A DNA stretch of 45,698 nucleotides, from positions 1 to 45,698 of the IMG/VR virus record IMGVR_UViG_3300030328_002316. One strand, written 5' to 3'. Position numbers and translations under genes: made by a program. The stretch comes from a virus. The notes below the pieces were generated by a model, which had not been told where the DNA came from, made no database searches, and worked only from the letters and a program-made list of their open reading frames with translations. This document shows, in pieces, positions 6,870 through 14,658 of this stretch (position 1 is its first letter; each line of letters begins with the position of its first letter).

Positions 6870-7385
6870 TTAAAACGGTGGATTGTTTTGGCTGTCGTTA
6901 GGATTGAATCCGCCTTGCGGTGCATATCCACCTTGCTGTTGTGGTGCGTTTTGCTGTTGAGCCTGTTGCTGGTACTGCTGCGCTGGCGCTTGTTGCTGTT
7001 GATATTGCTGACTAGGCGCTTGCTGCTGCTGCGGTGCATAACCTTGCGTATTTTGTGCGCCTTGTGATTGGCCTTGTGGTTTGCCTCCAATCAAATCAAG
7101 ATTTTCAACTCGCACAGATAGCGCAGCGCCTTTACCGTTTTGACCTTCCCACTCTTGCAATTCAAGCTCGCCACTGATAGCAACCTGAGTGCCTTTTTGT
7201 AGATAGCTAGGTAGTTGACCTTCGGCTTTTTTGCCAAACATCGCACAGCGCACCCAGTTGGTTTTTTCTTTGTCGCCATAACCTGATTTAACTGCAACGC
7301 TAAACTCGCAAACTGTACTGCCTGATGGTAAAGTTTTAACTTCTGCTGGATTGCCTAAATTGCCTGTAAAATTCCAGTTGTTCAT
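6870..7385 (-). CDS. ssb: Single-stranded DNA-binding protein
   Basis: 171 residues. Residues 1-110 are an OB-fold SSB core (NWNFTGNLGNPAEVKTLPSG, then NWVRCAMFGKKAE, GTQVAISGELELQEWEG). Residues 115-160 are a low-complexity Gln/Pro/Ala/Tyr linker, and the end is the short acidic tip DSQNNPPF, comparable to the DDIPF tip that binds partner proteins. It protects ssDNA and recruits replication and recombination enzymes. Its operon with ERF and RusA fits. Confidence 0.9.
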   Translation of the reverse strand: MNNWNFTGNLGNPAEVKTLPSGSTVCEFSVAVKSGYGDKEKTNWVRCAMFGKKAEGQLPSYLQKGTQVAISGELELQEWEGQNGKGAALSVRVENLDLIGGKPQGQSQGAQNTQGYAPQQQQAPSQQYQQQQAPAQQYQQQAQQQNAPQQQGGYAPQGGFNPNDSQNNPPF

Positions 7386-7389
7386 TTTC

Positions 7390-7668
7390 TTATCCTTCTA
7401 AATTGATTGGTTTGTTTATATCTGTTAAATGATTAAAGTCTATTTCTTTTATACTCTCGACTATTTGAGAGATGTTTTCAAGTTGATTTAATGCCCTCTT
7501 TAAATTTGGCTGTTTAACATCGGCTAGTAACGCGGCGTTATTAACATCAAAACCATTTACTAAATCATACTCAAGACCCTTTATTATGTCCGAGCTGCTT
7601 ATCTTGGTTAGTGATAGCAGCAAGTCTAACCGCTCGTTTGTTTGGCTTGCTGCGTGTAAGGTTTTCAT
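7390..7668 (-). CDS. Possible small HTH regulator (PapB/FocB-like)
   Basis: 92 residues. The middle, NAALLADVKQPNLKRALNQLENI, has the spacing of a helix-turn-helix and resembles PapB-family regulators, where a similar helix pair is preceded by an acidic region with a variable loop. It sits between SSB and the coiled-coil protein in the recombination operon. Similarity is weak, so function stays open. Confidence 0.5.
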   Translation of the reverse strand: MKTLHAASQTNERLDLLLSLTKISSSDIIKGLEYDLVNGFDVNNAALLADVKQPNLKRALNQLENISQIVESIKEIDFNHLTDINKPINLEG

Positions 7669-7670
7669 GG

Positions 7671-8387
7671 CTAGTATCTTACGCTTACATTTGGAAGTAG
7701 ATTCTTTGCCGCTAATGTAATTACTGTTTTTGCGTCATCTTCTGAAATACCATTTTCAACCAGCACGGATAGAATAGCATTGTTAATTTGCTTTTTATGC
7801 TCGGTATCAGCTTCTCGCTTTAACCTTGCGCTTTCTTCTTGCTGCAATTGCGCTTGTCGTGCATTCTCAGCATCAATAAGCGCTTGCCTTGCTGCTTGCT
7901 CAGCTATTTGCTTTTCTCGCTCTTCCTGCGCCTTGCGCTCAGCTTCGCGTTGCGCTTCACGCTCTTTAGCTTCTAAATCCCATAGTCGATTTAACTGTAA
8001 AGCTTCTTCGTGGTCGCGCTCTATTTGCTCTGCCAGTTCTTTTTCAGCTTGTATGCGCTTTTCTTCATCAAGAATACGCTTACGCTCTGCATTCCATTCG
8101 TCAATTAAAGCGGTGAATGGGCTGTTAGCTTTTTCAAGGCGCAGTTTAATTTCTTTCGCCTCAGCTTCAACCTGTGCTTTGTATTGCTTTGATAAATCAA
8201 TACGCTGGCGGTCTAGCTTTTTAAGTAAGTCGTTAACAAAGCTTGCTTGATCTTTCACAAACTTGCGCTGCTCTTTATCGGCCATATCAACGTAAAGACC
8301 TTGATACCTTTCGCCCTCAGCTTCAAGCTGCGCCAATTTCTCATCGGTGGTTAAATCCGAAAATAGAACCAAATTAAAATCACTCAT
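7671..8387 (-). CDS. Coiled-coil protein adjacent to ERF
   Basis: 238 residues; start taken at ATG 8387 (MSDFNLVLFSDL) because TGGAGAG precedes it at proper distance; an upstream ATG at 8399 is part of that ribosome binding site. Residues about 60-200 are a long Glu/Ala/Arg/Gln coiled coil. Proteins like this commonly stand next to RecT/ERF annealing proteins in phages and are thought to help recombination, but biochemistry is lacking. The C-terminal part (NAILSVLVENGISEDDAKTVITL) may be a small separate domain. Confidence 0.7.
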   Translation of the reverse strand: MSDFNLVLFSDLTTDEKLAQLEAEGERYQGLYVDMADKEQRKFVKDQASFVNDLLKKLDRQRIDLSKQYKAQVEAEAKEIKLRLEKANSPFTALIDEWNAERKRILDEEKRIQAEKELAEQIERDHEEALQLNRLWDLEAKEREAQREAERKAQEEREKQIAEQAARQALIDAENARQAQLQQEESARLKREADTEHKKQINNAILSVLVENGISEDDAKTVITLAAKNLLPNVSVRY

Positions 8388-8398
8388 TTCACTCTCCA

Positions 8399-8974
8399 TT
8401 ATCGTAACTGTTTTATTTGATCTGCAACCTGGTTAGATACCGCAAAACCATTTGTCTTTAATTCACTGATAATCACATCAGCCGTTTTTGCTCCGCTTTG
8501 AATATCAACCAACATAAATTGCTTGTCGTTTTCAAAGTTGTTGTACCAATTAACGTTTTGGCTTGACTGCTTAGCCGGTTGTTTTTGATTGCTAGCTGCA
8601 TTGCCGTCATCATCCTCAGAAGGGATGCCAGCAATAGACTGCAAGGCGTATCGCTTAGCGTAAGTTATAGCGCTACCAGCCGCTTGAGGGTCTTGCTTAA
8701 CCATTGGCAGCACAAGGATGTCACTCATCCATTCACCAGACTCATGCATCAATATTGTTTCAACGCCAACCTTGTTATCTTGCATAATTGGAAATTGACT
8801 ATAACTAAGCCCGTTATTACAAAAAGGAATACGTACAGCATCAACAACACTATTCATATCAGCGTACTTACTTTTGAAAAATGGATTGTTAGCCCCTTTT
8901 TTGGCGCCGCTCATTTCAGCTTGAGCTTTATTTAACGCCGCGGCAATATGCTTTATTGATTCAGACTTTTGCAT
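8399..8974 (-). CDS. erf: ERF-family single-strand annealing protein
   Basis: 191 residues. The ERF signature is complete: NPFFKSKYADMNSVVDAVR, NNGLSYSQFP, VETILMHESGEWMSD, then DPQAAGSAITYAKRYALQSI and GIPSEDDDGN. ERF proteins form rings that anneal complementary ssDNA and support recombination-dependent replication or genome circularisation. A linker rich in Gln/Ser/Asn leads to a small C-terminal helical domain. SSB, RusA and the coiled-coil protein are in the same operon. Confidence 0.92.
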   Translation of the reverse strand: MQKSESIKHIAAALNKAQAEMSGAKKGANNPFFKSKYADMNSVVDAVRIPFCNNGLSYSQFPIMQDNKVGVETILMHESGEWMSDILVLPMVKQDPQAAGSAITYAKRYALQSIAGIPSEDDDGNAASNQKQPAKQSSQNVNWYNNFENDKQFMLVDIQSGAKTADVIISELKTNGFAVSNQVADQIKQLR

Positions 8975-8976
8975 AA

Positions 8977-9078
8977 CTAAGACCTCGCACTTAATATTTG
9001 CTCAATCTCATAAACGCGAGCTTCATCGCCTTTTAATTTAGCTTCACCTAAAGATTTTAATAATTTCTCATTACTCAT
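8977..9078 (-). CDS. 33-residue small protein
   Basis: ATG at 9078 preceded by GGAGGG; product MSNEKLLKSLGEAKLKGDE followed by ARVYEIEQILSARS, a likely helical hairpin. It ends three bases before the ERF start codon. No family recognised. Confidence 0.5.
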   Translation of the reverse strand: MSNEKLLKSLGEAKLKGDEARVYEIEQILSARS

Positions 9079-9094
9079 ATACCCTCCAGTATTT

Positions 9095-9238
9095 TTATTG
9101 TGGTCTAAAACCGTTTTTGCGTGCCGCTGCCATCAATATAGCCTCAGCGTTGTATTTCTTAGTTCCATGCAGTGACTTTAAAAAGTCGTGTACGTGCGGT
9201 GGTAAGTCGCATCTAACTGGTTTGTTGTTGTCTTTCAT
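9095..9238 (-). CDS. 47-residue small protein, first gene of recombination operon
   Basis: The frame offers two ATGs (9244 and 9238); AGAGGA touches the first and is 6 bases from the second, so 9238 is preferred. PVRCDLPPHVHDFLKSLHG followed by KKYNAEAILMAAARKNG resembles a short ribbon-helix-helix-like or CopG-like peptide. It is the first gene after the leftward promoter. Confidence 0.55.
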   Translation of the reverse strand: MKDNNKPVRCDLPPHVHDFLKSLHGTKKYNAEAILMAAARKNGFRPQ

Positions 9239-9268
9239 TTTCATTCCTCTGCGTTTAAGTTGCATCCA

Positions 9269-9296
9269 TTATTATAAATTAATGGCAATACGTCAA
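9269..9296 (-). promoter_or_regulatory. Leftward early promoter for recombination operon
   Basis: Minus-strand TTGACG (9296-9291) with TAATAA at a 16-base spacer (9274-9269); an alternative TATAAT overlaps at a shorter 14-base spacer. It faces away from the rightward promoter at 9320-9348. Confidence 0.6.
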
Positions 9297-9319
9297 TAAC
9301 TTTTTAATTATTTTTATGC

Positions 9320-9348
9320 TTGATTTTAATTATCGAATAAAGTACAGT
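9320..9348 (+). promoter_or_regulatory. Rightward early promoter
   Basis: TTGATT (9320-9325), 17-base spacer, TACAGT (9343-9348), followed by AACGC. It forms a divergent pair with the promoter at 9269-9296. Confidence 0.6.
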
Positions 9349-9377
9349 TAACGCTCAATCAATAAATGGAGAGTGAA

Positions 9378-9716
9378 ATGAGCGATACAAAATTTACAAA
9401 GGGTGAGTGGAATATAAAAACAAAAGGGCATTATTTTGATGGCGGTAGGCAATACAAGCATGAAGTATTAGTAAATGATACTGGAGTAACATGCTTTGAT
9501 CGCGCTATAGCTAACGCCAATCTAATTAAAACCTCACCTAAAATGTATGAAATGCTTGAGAGTGTTATCGGTGAGCTTTATATGTTAATCGATGAGGTTA
9601 ACGACCAAAGAGCTAGCAGAATAAACTCACAAACTGAAACCGAGCCTGATTATCACGATATGGAAACCCTGCATAATATTCAAGTATTGCTAGCCGAAGC
9701 AAGAGGTGAGCTATGA
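9378..9716 (+). CDS. ANAxLI-type small phage protein (paralogue of 28816-29109)
   Basis: 112 residues from ATG 9378; TGGAGAG precedes it and the ATG at 9366 belongs to the ribosome binding site. FTKGEWNI at the start, ANANLIKTSPKMYEMLESVI in the middle and LLAEARGEL at the end match a widespread family of short phage proteins of unknown role. A second, diverged copy is encoded on the minus strand at 28816-29109. Confidence 0.65.
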   Translation: MSDTKFTKGEWNIKTKGHYFDGGRQYKHEVLVNDTGVTCFDRAIANANLIKTSPKMYEMLESVIGELYMLIDEVNDQRASRINSQTETEPDYHDMETLHNIQVLLAEARGEL

Positions 9717-9754
9717 ACACAATACTACACGGCAACACTGAAGAAATAACTTAA
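9713..9754 (+). CDS. 13-codon micro-frame, possible gene remnant
   Basis: ATG overlaps the preceding stop (ATGA) and encodes MNTILHGNTEEIT before TAA. It could be a leader peptide or the truncated start of a lost gene. Only the coupling to the upstream gene supports it. Confidence 0.25.
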   Translation: MNTILHGNTEEIT

Positions 9755-9772
9755 GCCCCTAAAATGGGGTTT
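9753..9772 (+). terminator. Weak intrinsic terminator or hairpin
   Basis: AAGCCCC, loop TAAAAT, GGGGTTT and then ATTATG. The stem is good but the T-run is short. It separates the 9378 gene from the RHH promoter. Confidence 0.5.
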
Positions 9773-9790
9773 ATTATGCATTAAACAAAG

Positions 9791-9827
9791 TTGACGTACG
9801 TACAAATTAAATATAAACTGTACGTAC
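9791..9827 (+). promoter_or_regulatory. Promoter with two GTACGTAC operators
   Basis: TTGACG (9791-9796) is followed at 17 bases by TAAACT (9814-9819), or TATAAA at 15. Two copies of the palindrome GTACGTAC lie at 9796-9803 and 9820-9827, each followed by a near-identical AAWTTAAATA tail, 24 bases centre to centre. One overlaps the -35 and the other the start site. The downstream gene is an RHH-type repressor, so autoregulation is likely. Confidence 0.7.
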
Positions 9828-9849
9828 AATTTAAATAGGGAGTTTCATA

Positions 9850-10065
9850 ATGAAGCCGTTAAACATTAGGTTTTCAGAAAAAGTAGAGCTTGGAATATCT
9901 GATATAAATGCACTTGTTGATAATGACAAATCTCAATCAAAAATAGCTAGGGCAGCTATGCAGATAGGAATTGAGTTTCTTAAAAATTACAGCGAATCAC
10001 AAGAATCAGCCTTTTACACTCTTGATGAATATATTGAACTTAAAAATCTAAAGTCATTGAATTAA
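9850..10065 (+). CDS. Ribbon-helix-helix (Arc/MetJ-like) transcriptional repressor
   Basis: 71 residues, GGGAG before the ATG. PLNIRFSEKVELGISDINAL is the beta strand plus first helix and SQSKIARAAMQIGIEFLKN the second helix of an RHH fold. RHH dimers insert a two-stranded sheet into the major groove of short palindromes, usually in tandem, which is what lies just upstream. It probably controls its own unit, which continues into the replication genes. The C-terminal 25 residues are acidic. Confidence 0.75.
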   Translation: MKPLNIRFSEKVELGISDINALVDNDKSQSKIARAAMQIGIEFLKNYSESQESAFYTLDEYIELKNLKSLN

Positions 10066-10088
10066 AAAAGCCAGCGGGTCAGGCTGGC
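10064..10088 (-). terminator. Leftward-facing intrinsic terminator
   Basis: On the minus strand GCCAGC, loop CTGACCC, GCTGGC, then TTTTTT. No minus-strand gene lies upstream of it here, so it may block antisense transcription; on the plus strand it is just a hairpin between the repressor and replication genes. Confidence 0.55.
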
Positions 10089-10111
10089 AATTAAAGATCA
10101 ACGAGGTAATT

Positions 10112-10879
10112 ATGGCACAAGGTTGGATTTCACTCAACAGAGAGTTGATGAACCATTGGGTTTGGGATTGCGAGTTTAGCGCAGGTCAGGCGTGGGTTGA
10201 TTTGCTTTTATATGCTAACCATAGTCAAGCCAAGCTAATGATTAAAGGGCAGCTTATAGAGGTCAATCGAGGGCAGCAAGCAAGGTCTGAATTGACGCTT
10301 TCAAAGGCTTGGAAATGGTCAAGGAACAAGGTTAGAAGGTTTCTAAAAAACCTAGAAAAAGACGGTATGATTGAGCTAAAAAGCGGACACCTAACAACTG
10401 TTATAACTATATGTAATTACGATAGTTTTCAGTCTAGCGATACATCAAGCGAAACAACTAAAGGACAACAGGCGAAACAGCAAAAGGACAACACTCGATA
10501 CACAAACAATAATGTTAATAATGAAAACAATGAAAATAAAGAGAATAGCGGAAAACAAGTTTTACCGCCTTGCCCGCATCAAGAGGTAATCAATATTTGG
10601 TCAGAGGTTATGAGTGACCAGCGGCAGCCTAGGGTTTGGGATGGGCAAAGAAAAGCAAACCTAGCGAATCGCTGGAAGGAATGTTTTAAGATAATGAAGT
10701 CTGATAATTCAGGTCCGCTTTACACGGATAAAGATACCGGCTTAGAATTTTGGAGAAGCTTTTTTATTTACATGAGAAGCTCAGACTTTTTGATAAACGA
10801 TTGCAAACCATTCGGATTGGACTGGATTGTAAACAAAGCTAATTTTACAAAAATATTTGAGGGTAACTACCATGGATAA
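10112..10879 (+). CDS. Replication initiator, phage O-like (winged helix)
   Basis: 255 residues. Residues 1-105 (GWISLNRELMNHWVWD, AWVDLLLYANHSQ, SRNKVRRFLKNLEKDGMIEL) match the winged-helix N-terminal domain of phage replication proteins. A low-complexity Gln/Asn/Lys linker (about 110-150) leads to a C-terminal domain rich in Trp that may load the helicase encoded next. GAGGT precedes the ATG. It overlaps the helicase gene by 8 bases. The origin is often inside such genes; I see no clear iterons. Confidence 0.8.
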   Translation: MAQGWISLNRELMNHWVWDCEFSAGQAWVDLLLYANHSQAKLMIKGQLIEVNRGQQARSELTLSKAWKWSRNKVRRFLKNLEKDGMIELKSGHLTTVITICNYDSFQSSDTSSETTKGQQAKQQKDNTRYTNNNVNNENNENKENSGKQVLPPCPHQEVINIWSEVMSDQRQPRVWDGQRKANLANRWKECFKIMKSDNSGPLYTDKDTGLEFWRSFFIYMRSSDFLINDCKPFGLDWIVNKANFTKIFEGNYHG

Positions 10880-12227
10880 TCAAATAGAGTGGGAGCAAGA
10901 GTTTTTAGGTTCGTTAATGCTTATTGAGGACCCGACAAGCAAGCCACTATTAACGGCGATTAGTAAAGTTGAGTCTGGCTGCTTTGTTAACTCAGAGCAT
11001 AGAAAGATGCTAAAAGCCATTAAGCAGATAGTGCAGAAAGGCGATCAGGTTAACGGGCTTACAATATCTGACAATTGCGATCTTCCATTTCACGTACCTA
11101 TGGAGATAGCAAAAAACACAGTTAGCGCGGCAAACCTACCAAGCGTAACAAAAAACCTTGTTGATGCGTCTGTGCAGCGTTTTGCGCTATCTAAAATGAA
11201 TGAGGCTATGATTATACTAAACGATAAAACTCAAGGCACACTTGCTGACAGGGTTCAAAAATCAAATTCAGTATGGTCAGAGGTTGCAGCTAGAATTCAA
11301 AACCGTGAAAGCAGATTAAAGCGAATGTCTGAATACATGGAAATAAGCCTTAATGAAACTTACGACAGAATAGAGGGTGTTATTCCTGCTGGATACAAGA
11401 CACCATACGATAACCTTAACGATCTAATAGACCCAAAAAATGTACCGCAAGGCTCATTGTTCGTAGTTGGTGGATTGCCTAAGATGGGAAAAACAAAAGT
11501 TGTTAGTGGTTTTACTAACGGCATGGTCCGCATGTATGACGAGCAAGTAATTATTTACTCGCTTGAAATGATGGGCGAGCAAATGGCAGAAAGGGCCATG
11601 TGCGAAGATGCAAGGGTTGATAGCGGGGCGTTTTGGCGCAATGATGGGCCAGATGATCACGAGGCTGCAAAACTTGGAATTACTATACAAGATATGCGTG
11701 ATAAGGATATTTGGGTAAATGACCGCTCTGGGATAACAATAGAAGAAATTGAAACCGAGTGCAGGCAGCTTGCAAGAGATAAAAAGGTTGGCATGATTGC
11801 GGTTGATTACTTAACGCTAATGACAGCACCAAAGGCAGACCGTAACGATTTAGCATTTGGCATGATAACAAAGCGACTTAAAACACTCGCTAAAGAATTA
11901 AAATGCACGGTCCTATTATTAACTCAGCTAAGCAGGGAAGTTGCAAAAAGACCAGATAAAAGACCAATGCCGGCAGATGGTAGAGATACAGGGCAGATTG
12001 AGCAGGATTGTGATTTCTGGCTTGCTGTACATAAGCAAGCTGTTTACGAGGATGAAAATTACAACCATCCAGATGTTGTTGAGTTAATATTGAGGCTTAA
12101 CCGTCACGGCAGAACAGGCACTGCTTACATGAAAGATATGGGAGCTTACCTTTTACCAATAGATAAACCTATGGGTTACGGCGAGCAGCCTAAACAAACA
12201 GGAAAAAGGCAGGGGGGTTTTGCATGA
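10872..12227 (+). CDS. Replicative DNA helicase, DnaB family
   Basis: 451 residues from ATG 10872 (GAGGG eight bases upstream; a start at 10857 would precede that site). N-terminal DnaB-type domain (QEFLGSLMLIEDPTSKPLL, HRKMLKAIKQI), then a RecA core with Walker A GGLPKMGKTK near residue 200, Walker B VGMIAVDYLTLM and the sensor LLLTQLSREVAKR. It unwinds DNA at the phage fork as a hexamer and would be loaded by the preceding protein. Confidence 0.9.
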   Translation: MDNQIEWEQEFLGSLMLIEDPTSKPLLTAISKVESGCFVNSEHRKMLKAIKQIVQKGDQVNGLTISDNCDLPFHVPMEIAKNTVSAANLPSVTKNLVDASVQRFALSKMNEAMIILNDKTQGTLADRVQKSNSVWSEVAARIQNRESRLKRMSEYMEISLNETYDRIEGVIPAGYKTPYDNLNDLIDPKNVPQGSLFVVGGLPKMGKTKVVSGFTNGMVRMYDEQVIIYSLEMMGEQMAERAMCEDARVDSGAFWRNDGPDDHEAAKLGITIQDMRDKDIWVNDRSGITIEEIETECRQLARDKKVGMIAVDYLTLMTAPKADRNDLAFGMITKRLKTLAKELKCTVLLLTQLSREVAKRPDKRPMPADGRDTGQIEQDCDFWLAVHKQAVYEDENYNHPDVVELILRLNRHGRTGTAYMKDMGAYLLPIDKPMGYGEQPKQTGKRQGGFA

Positions 12228-12502
12228 TTAAATCAAAAAAGATACGCGAATCAGCAAGGGGTGAGGATTGCACTTTGCGTGTATCGGCTAATTGTCAGGA
12301 TGGTGAAACCGTTGTGTTTTGCCATTTAAATACATGGTTTCGTGGTGTTGGGTTGAAAAGCCCTGATTTATTCGGTGTGTATGCGTGTTACGAGTGTCAT
12401 TTACTACTGGATAAATCACAGGTTGAATTTCAAGACCAGCTTAGGGCGTTAACTGAAACACAAATGAAGCTATATGATAAAGGGTTGCTGGTGGTGAAAT
12501 GA
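12224..12502 (+). CDS. YbcO-like putative nuclease (DUF1364)
   Basis: 92 residues. KKIRESARGEDCTLRVSANC, VVFCHLN, GLKSPDLFGVYACYECHLLLD follow the DUF1364/YbcO pattern with paired Cys and His residues of an HNH-like metal site. These proteins sit in lambdoid nin-type regions and are proposed structure-specific nucleases. It overlaps both neighbours by four bases. Confidence 0.8.
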   Translation: MIKSKKIRESARGEDCTLRVSANCQDGETVVFCHLNTWFRGVGLKSPDLFGVYACYECHLLLDKSQVEFQDQLRALTETQMKLYDKGLLVVK

Positions 12503-12945
12503 GCTTAATTAAATCAATAAAATTCGTAGGTACTAACTTTGATGTTATAGAGCAGCTATGCAGGGAGGTTTATAATCACGAGGGAAATTTAAAAGTAACT
12601 ATTGAGCCTTGGAGTGATAAGCGAACAGTAAGCGCAAATGCTCAACAGCATGTTTGGTATGCAAAGATAGCAAAGCAAGACGGTGAGGACGTGCAGTACA
12701 TTCAAAGGGTTTGTAAATTGATGCACGGTTTACCTATTTTACTTAATGATGCTGAGATTGGTAGAAAGCTAAAGTGGACGCTAGATAAGCTTGGTTTTTT
12801 CAATTGGGCCTATGAGCAACAGGTTGGTTATATGGATTTTGTGCCAGTCACTAGCTTAATGAGTACAAAGCAGCATAATGAGTTTAGAGACAATATGATG
12901 AATTACTATAATAAAAACGGTTATTGCTTGGATTATATCACTTAA
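12499..12945 (+). CDS. NinB/YbcN-like recombination protein
   Basis: 148 residues. KRTVSANAQQHVWYAKIAKQ, KLMHGLPILL and the end region TSLMSTKQHNEFRDNMMNYY recall the NinB/YbcN group that follows YbcO-like genes in other phages. NinB binds ssDNA and acts with annealing proteins. The resemblance is by pattern and synteny, not a strong motif. Confidence 0.5.
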   Translation: MSLIKSIKFVGTNFDVIEQLCREVYNHEGNLKVTIEPWSDKRTVSANAQQHVWYAKIAKQDGEDVQYIQRVCKLMHGLPILLNDAEIGRKLKWTLDKLGFFNWAYEQQVGYMDFVPVTSLMSTKQHNEFRDNMMNYYNKNGYCLDYIT

Positions 12946-12979
12946 ATGATAAATAAAACGAAAATATCGCATTTAACCC

Positions 12980-13008
12980 TTTACAACAAAATCAAACCGT
13001 ATTATATT
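12980..13008 (+). promoter_or_regulatory. Sigma70-type promoter for small-gene unit
   Basis: TTTACA (12980-12985), 17-base spacer, TATATT (13003-13008), followed 43 bases later by the ATG at 13052. Confidence 0.7.
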
Positions 13009-13051
13009 TAACGCAACTTAAATAAACTTTTAACAAAATAGAGAGTCAAAA

Positions 13052-13258
13052 ATGAGTTCAACAAACTTACAAGATAAAATAGCAACTGAGTTTAACGGTA
13101 TTAATGACAGTGCTAGCACTAGGTTTACAGCCAATGATACTGACTTTGTTTTTACTGATGGCACAATCTACCAGTCTGTTGATGGTCAACTGTGTGGCGG
13201 TCACAAGAAAGTAAAAACGATAAACGCAGTTAAAAAATTCGTTGAAGCAAGAATTTAA
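13052..13258 (+). CDS. Hypothetical 68-residue protein
   Basis: Own promoter and AGAGAG site upstream. DFVFTDGTIYQSVDGQLCGG suggests a small beta domain; the end is a basic helix. No family recognised. Confidence 0.6.
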   Translation: MSSTNLQDKIATEFNGINDSASTRFTANDTDFVFTDGTIYQSVDGQLCGGHKKVKTINAVKKFVEARI

Positions 13259-13264
13259 CTTAAC

Positions 13265-13286
13265 TCGACGACATATGTGTCGTCGA
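13265..13286. other. Strong intercistronic hairpin
   Basis: TCGACGACA, loop TATG, TGTCGTCGA: 9 base pairs, extended outward by AACTTAA/TTAAGTT with a bulge. No clear T-run follows, so it may be a weak terminator or a processing/stability element between two small genes. Confidence 0.6.
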
Positions 13287-13336
13287 CATTGTTTAAGTTA
13301 CTAATTTTAAATACAATCCAGAAAAAGAGAGTTAAA

Positions 13337-13639
13337 ATGAAAAAATTACTACTAGCTGCAATATTAACAATCGGTTCAATGCCAGCTTTAGCAATGAGCA
13401 ATTACACTTACTGTAAAAAGTTTAGCGAACTTGGCGGCAAGACTGTAGATATACGCTCGCAAGGTTACAGTAAAAAAACTTTAATAGATGAGCTTAATAA
13501 GCACGGCGCTATCACTGCTGAGAGTAAGGCTATGCTTGATTTTGCTTATTCAATACCGCTTACTAGTGATTTAGATGGTGACATTGAAAACTTTAAGCGC
13601 ATGGTATTTACTATTTGCATGGATGAGATTGGAGAGTGA
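13337..13639 (+). CDS. Secreted periplasmic small protein
   Basis: 100 residues from ATG 13337 (AGAGAG upstream). MKKLLLAAILTIGSMPALA is a clear Sec signal peptide with an ALA cleavage site near residue 19. The mature part has two cysteines (YCKKF near its start and TICMDEI at its end) that could form a disulfide, and is otherwise helical. Exported phage proteins of this size can alter the envelope or exclude other phages; no family is recognised. Confidence 0.65.
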   Translation: MKKLLLAAILTIGSMPALAMSNYTYCKKFSELGGKTVDIRSQGYSKKTLIDELNKHGAITAESKAMLDFAYSIPLTSDLDGDIENFKRMVFTICMDEIGE

Positions 13640-13640
13640 T

Positions 13641-13832
13641 ATGAACATATGCAAAATAAAATTCATTAGCGGCGGCAAGATGCGTATAACTGCAAAGACT
13701 GAGTTTTTAGCAATGCGACATGCGAGTCAGTACGGTACAGTCGCAAGCTGTGAAGAAGCAGCATCGCGCTGGTGGCATTTAATTTGGGTAGTTTTAATTG
13801 TTTTGGGTTTTTATGCGGGGCAAATGTTATGA
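13641..13832 (+). CDS. Small protein with C-terminal membrane anchor
   Basis: 63 residues from ATG 13641 (GGAGAG upstream). The first 45 residues are soluble and basic; the end, WWHLIWVVLIVLGFYAGQML, is one membrane helix. It follows the secreted protein by one base and precedes the next gene with an ATGA overlap. Confidence 0.6.
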   Translation: MNICKIKFISGGKMRITAKTEFLAMRHASQYGTVASCEEAASRWWHLIWVVLIVLGFYAGQML

Positions 13833-14206
13833 GAGATTTAACGGAAGAAGAATTAAAGTTAGCGCCTGATTGGGTTGTTAAGTTTGATTTCTTCAATGGT
13901 GAGCTAATTTACATGTCTGATGTTGTTGGTAATTACGAAGGAAAGCCACTGTATAGGTTTTTAGATGTCAAGCATAACATTGAGGAGTTTGGTGTTGAGG
14001 GTGATTACGACCTCTGCACTAGATTAATGCCATCAAAACCTTTCGAAATAGCCAAGCATGAGTTTAGTGATAAAGATATCAGACTTTCTAACTTATGCGA
14101 ATCAAAAATAGAGCTTGCTGTTGATGATTGCGGAATTGAGCATTACTTTACGTTACACAAATCAGACGCCATAGCAATAGCTAAAGCGCTAGGTGTAACA
14201 GGGTAG
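13829..14206 (+). CDS. Hypothetical 125-residue protein
   Basis: Start at ATG 13829, overlapping the previous stop. Acidic; the second half (ESKIELAVDDCGIEHYFTL, SDAIAIAKALGV) looks like a small alpha/beta domain. No family recognised. Confidence 0.6.
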   Translation: MRDLTEEELKLAPDWVVKFDFFNGELIYMSDVVGNYEGKPLYRFLDVKHNIEEFGVEGDYDLCTRLMPSKPFEIAKHEFSDKDIRLSNLCESKIELAVDDCGIEHYFTLHKSDAIAIAKALGVTG

Positions 14207-14214
14207 GATTTAAA

Positions 14215-14463
14215 ATGAACGCAATGAAAAAGGCAGAGCAAAGGCTTATTGATAATCTTGAGCGTAAAAAATTAGCGAGAGATTACAGGGTTAGAGCTTG
14301 CAAGATTGGTGGCAATGCAATTAGATTGGTTAGTGATTTCTTTTTGCATGGCATTCGCGATGATGTTATTAACCGCTCACATGAGTTTTATGTCTCATGT
14401 GATGAGCATAAGTGGACTATAAATGATTTGGATTATGCTTTAAGTCAAATGGAGGGTAAGTAG
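14215..14463 (+). CDS. Hypothetical 82-residue protein
   Basis: TAGGAT precedes the ATG. Basic helical N-terminus (KKAEQRLIDNLERKKLARDY), acidic end. No family recognised. Confidence 0.55.
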   Translation: MNAMKKAEQRLIDNLERKKLARDYRVRACKIGGNAIRLVSDFFLHGIRDDVINRSHEFYVSCDEHKWTINDLDYALSQMEGK

Positions 14464-14657
14464 TGAAAGTTTATAAAGTTACTTTTGAAGGCATCAACCC
14501 TGTTGGAAATTGCTTGGTAATAGCAGCTGAAAATAAAATCGATGCTCTTTTTATGGCAAAATCCAATATTACATGGGGTAAGGTTGTTATCGATGATATT
14601 GTTGAGGTTGATATATCAAAGCCTTGTGTAATAGAGTTTTTGAGTGGGGATTATTAA
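14463..14657 (+). CDS. Hypothetical 64-residue protein
   Basis: GTG start with GGAGGG upstream, overlapping the stop of the previous gene by one base. Looks like a small beta-alpha domain (VYKVTFEGINPVGNCLVIAA). No family recognised. Confidence 0.5.
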   Translation: MKVYKVTFEGINPVGNCLVIAAENKIDALFMAKSNITWGKVVIDDIVEVDISKPCVIEFLSGDY

Positions 14658-14658
14658 T

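Noticed and set aside
6890-7080. Repetitive Gln-codon tract looking like a repeat array
   Set aside because: It is the low-complexity Gln/Pro/Tyr linker of SSB, not a CRISPR or intergenic repeat.
7780-8250. Plus-strand 156-codon frame rich in Ser/Cys/Arg
   Set aside because: Antisense shadow of the Glu/Ala/Arg coiled-coil gene; composition is what reverse complement of such a coil gives.
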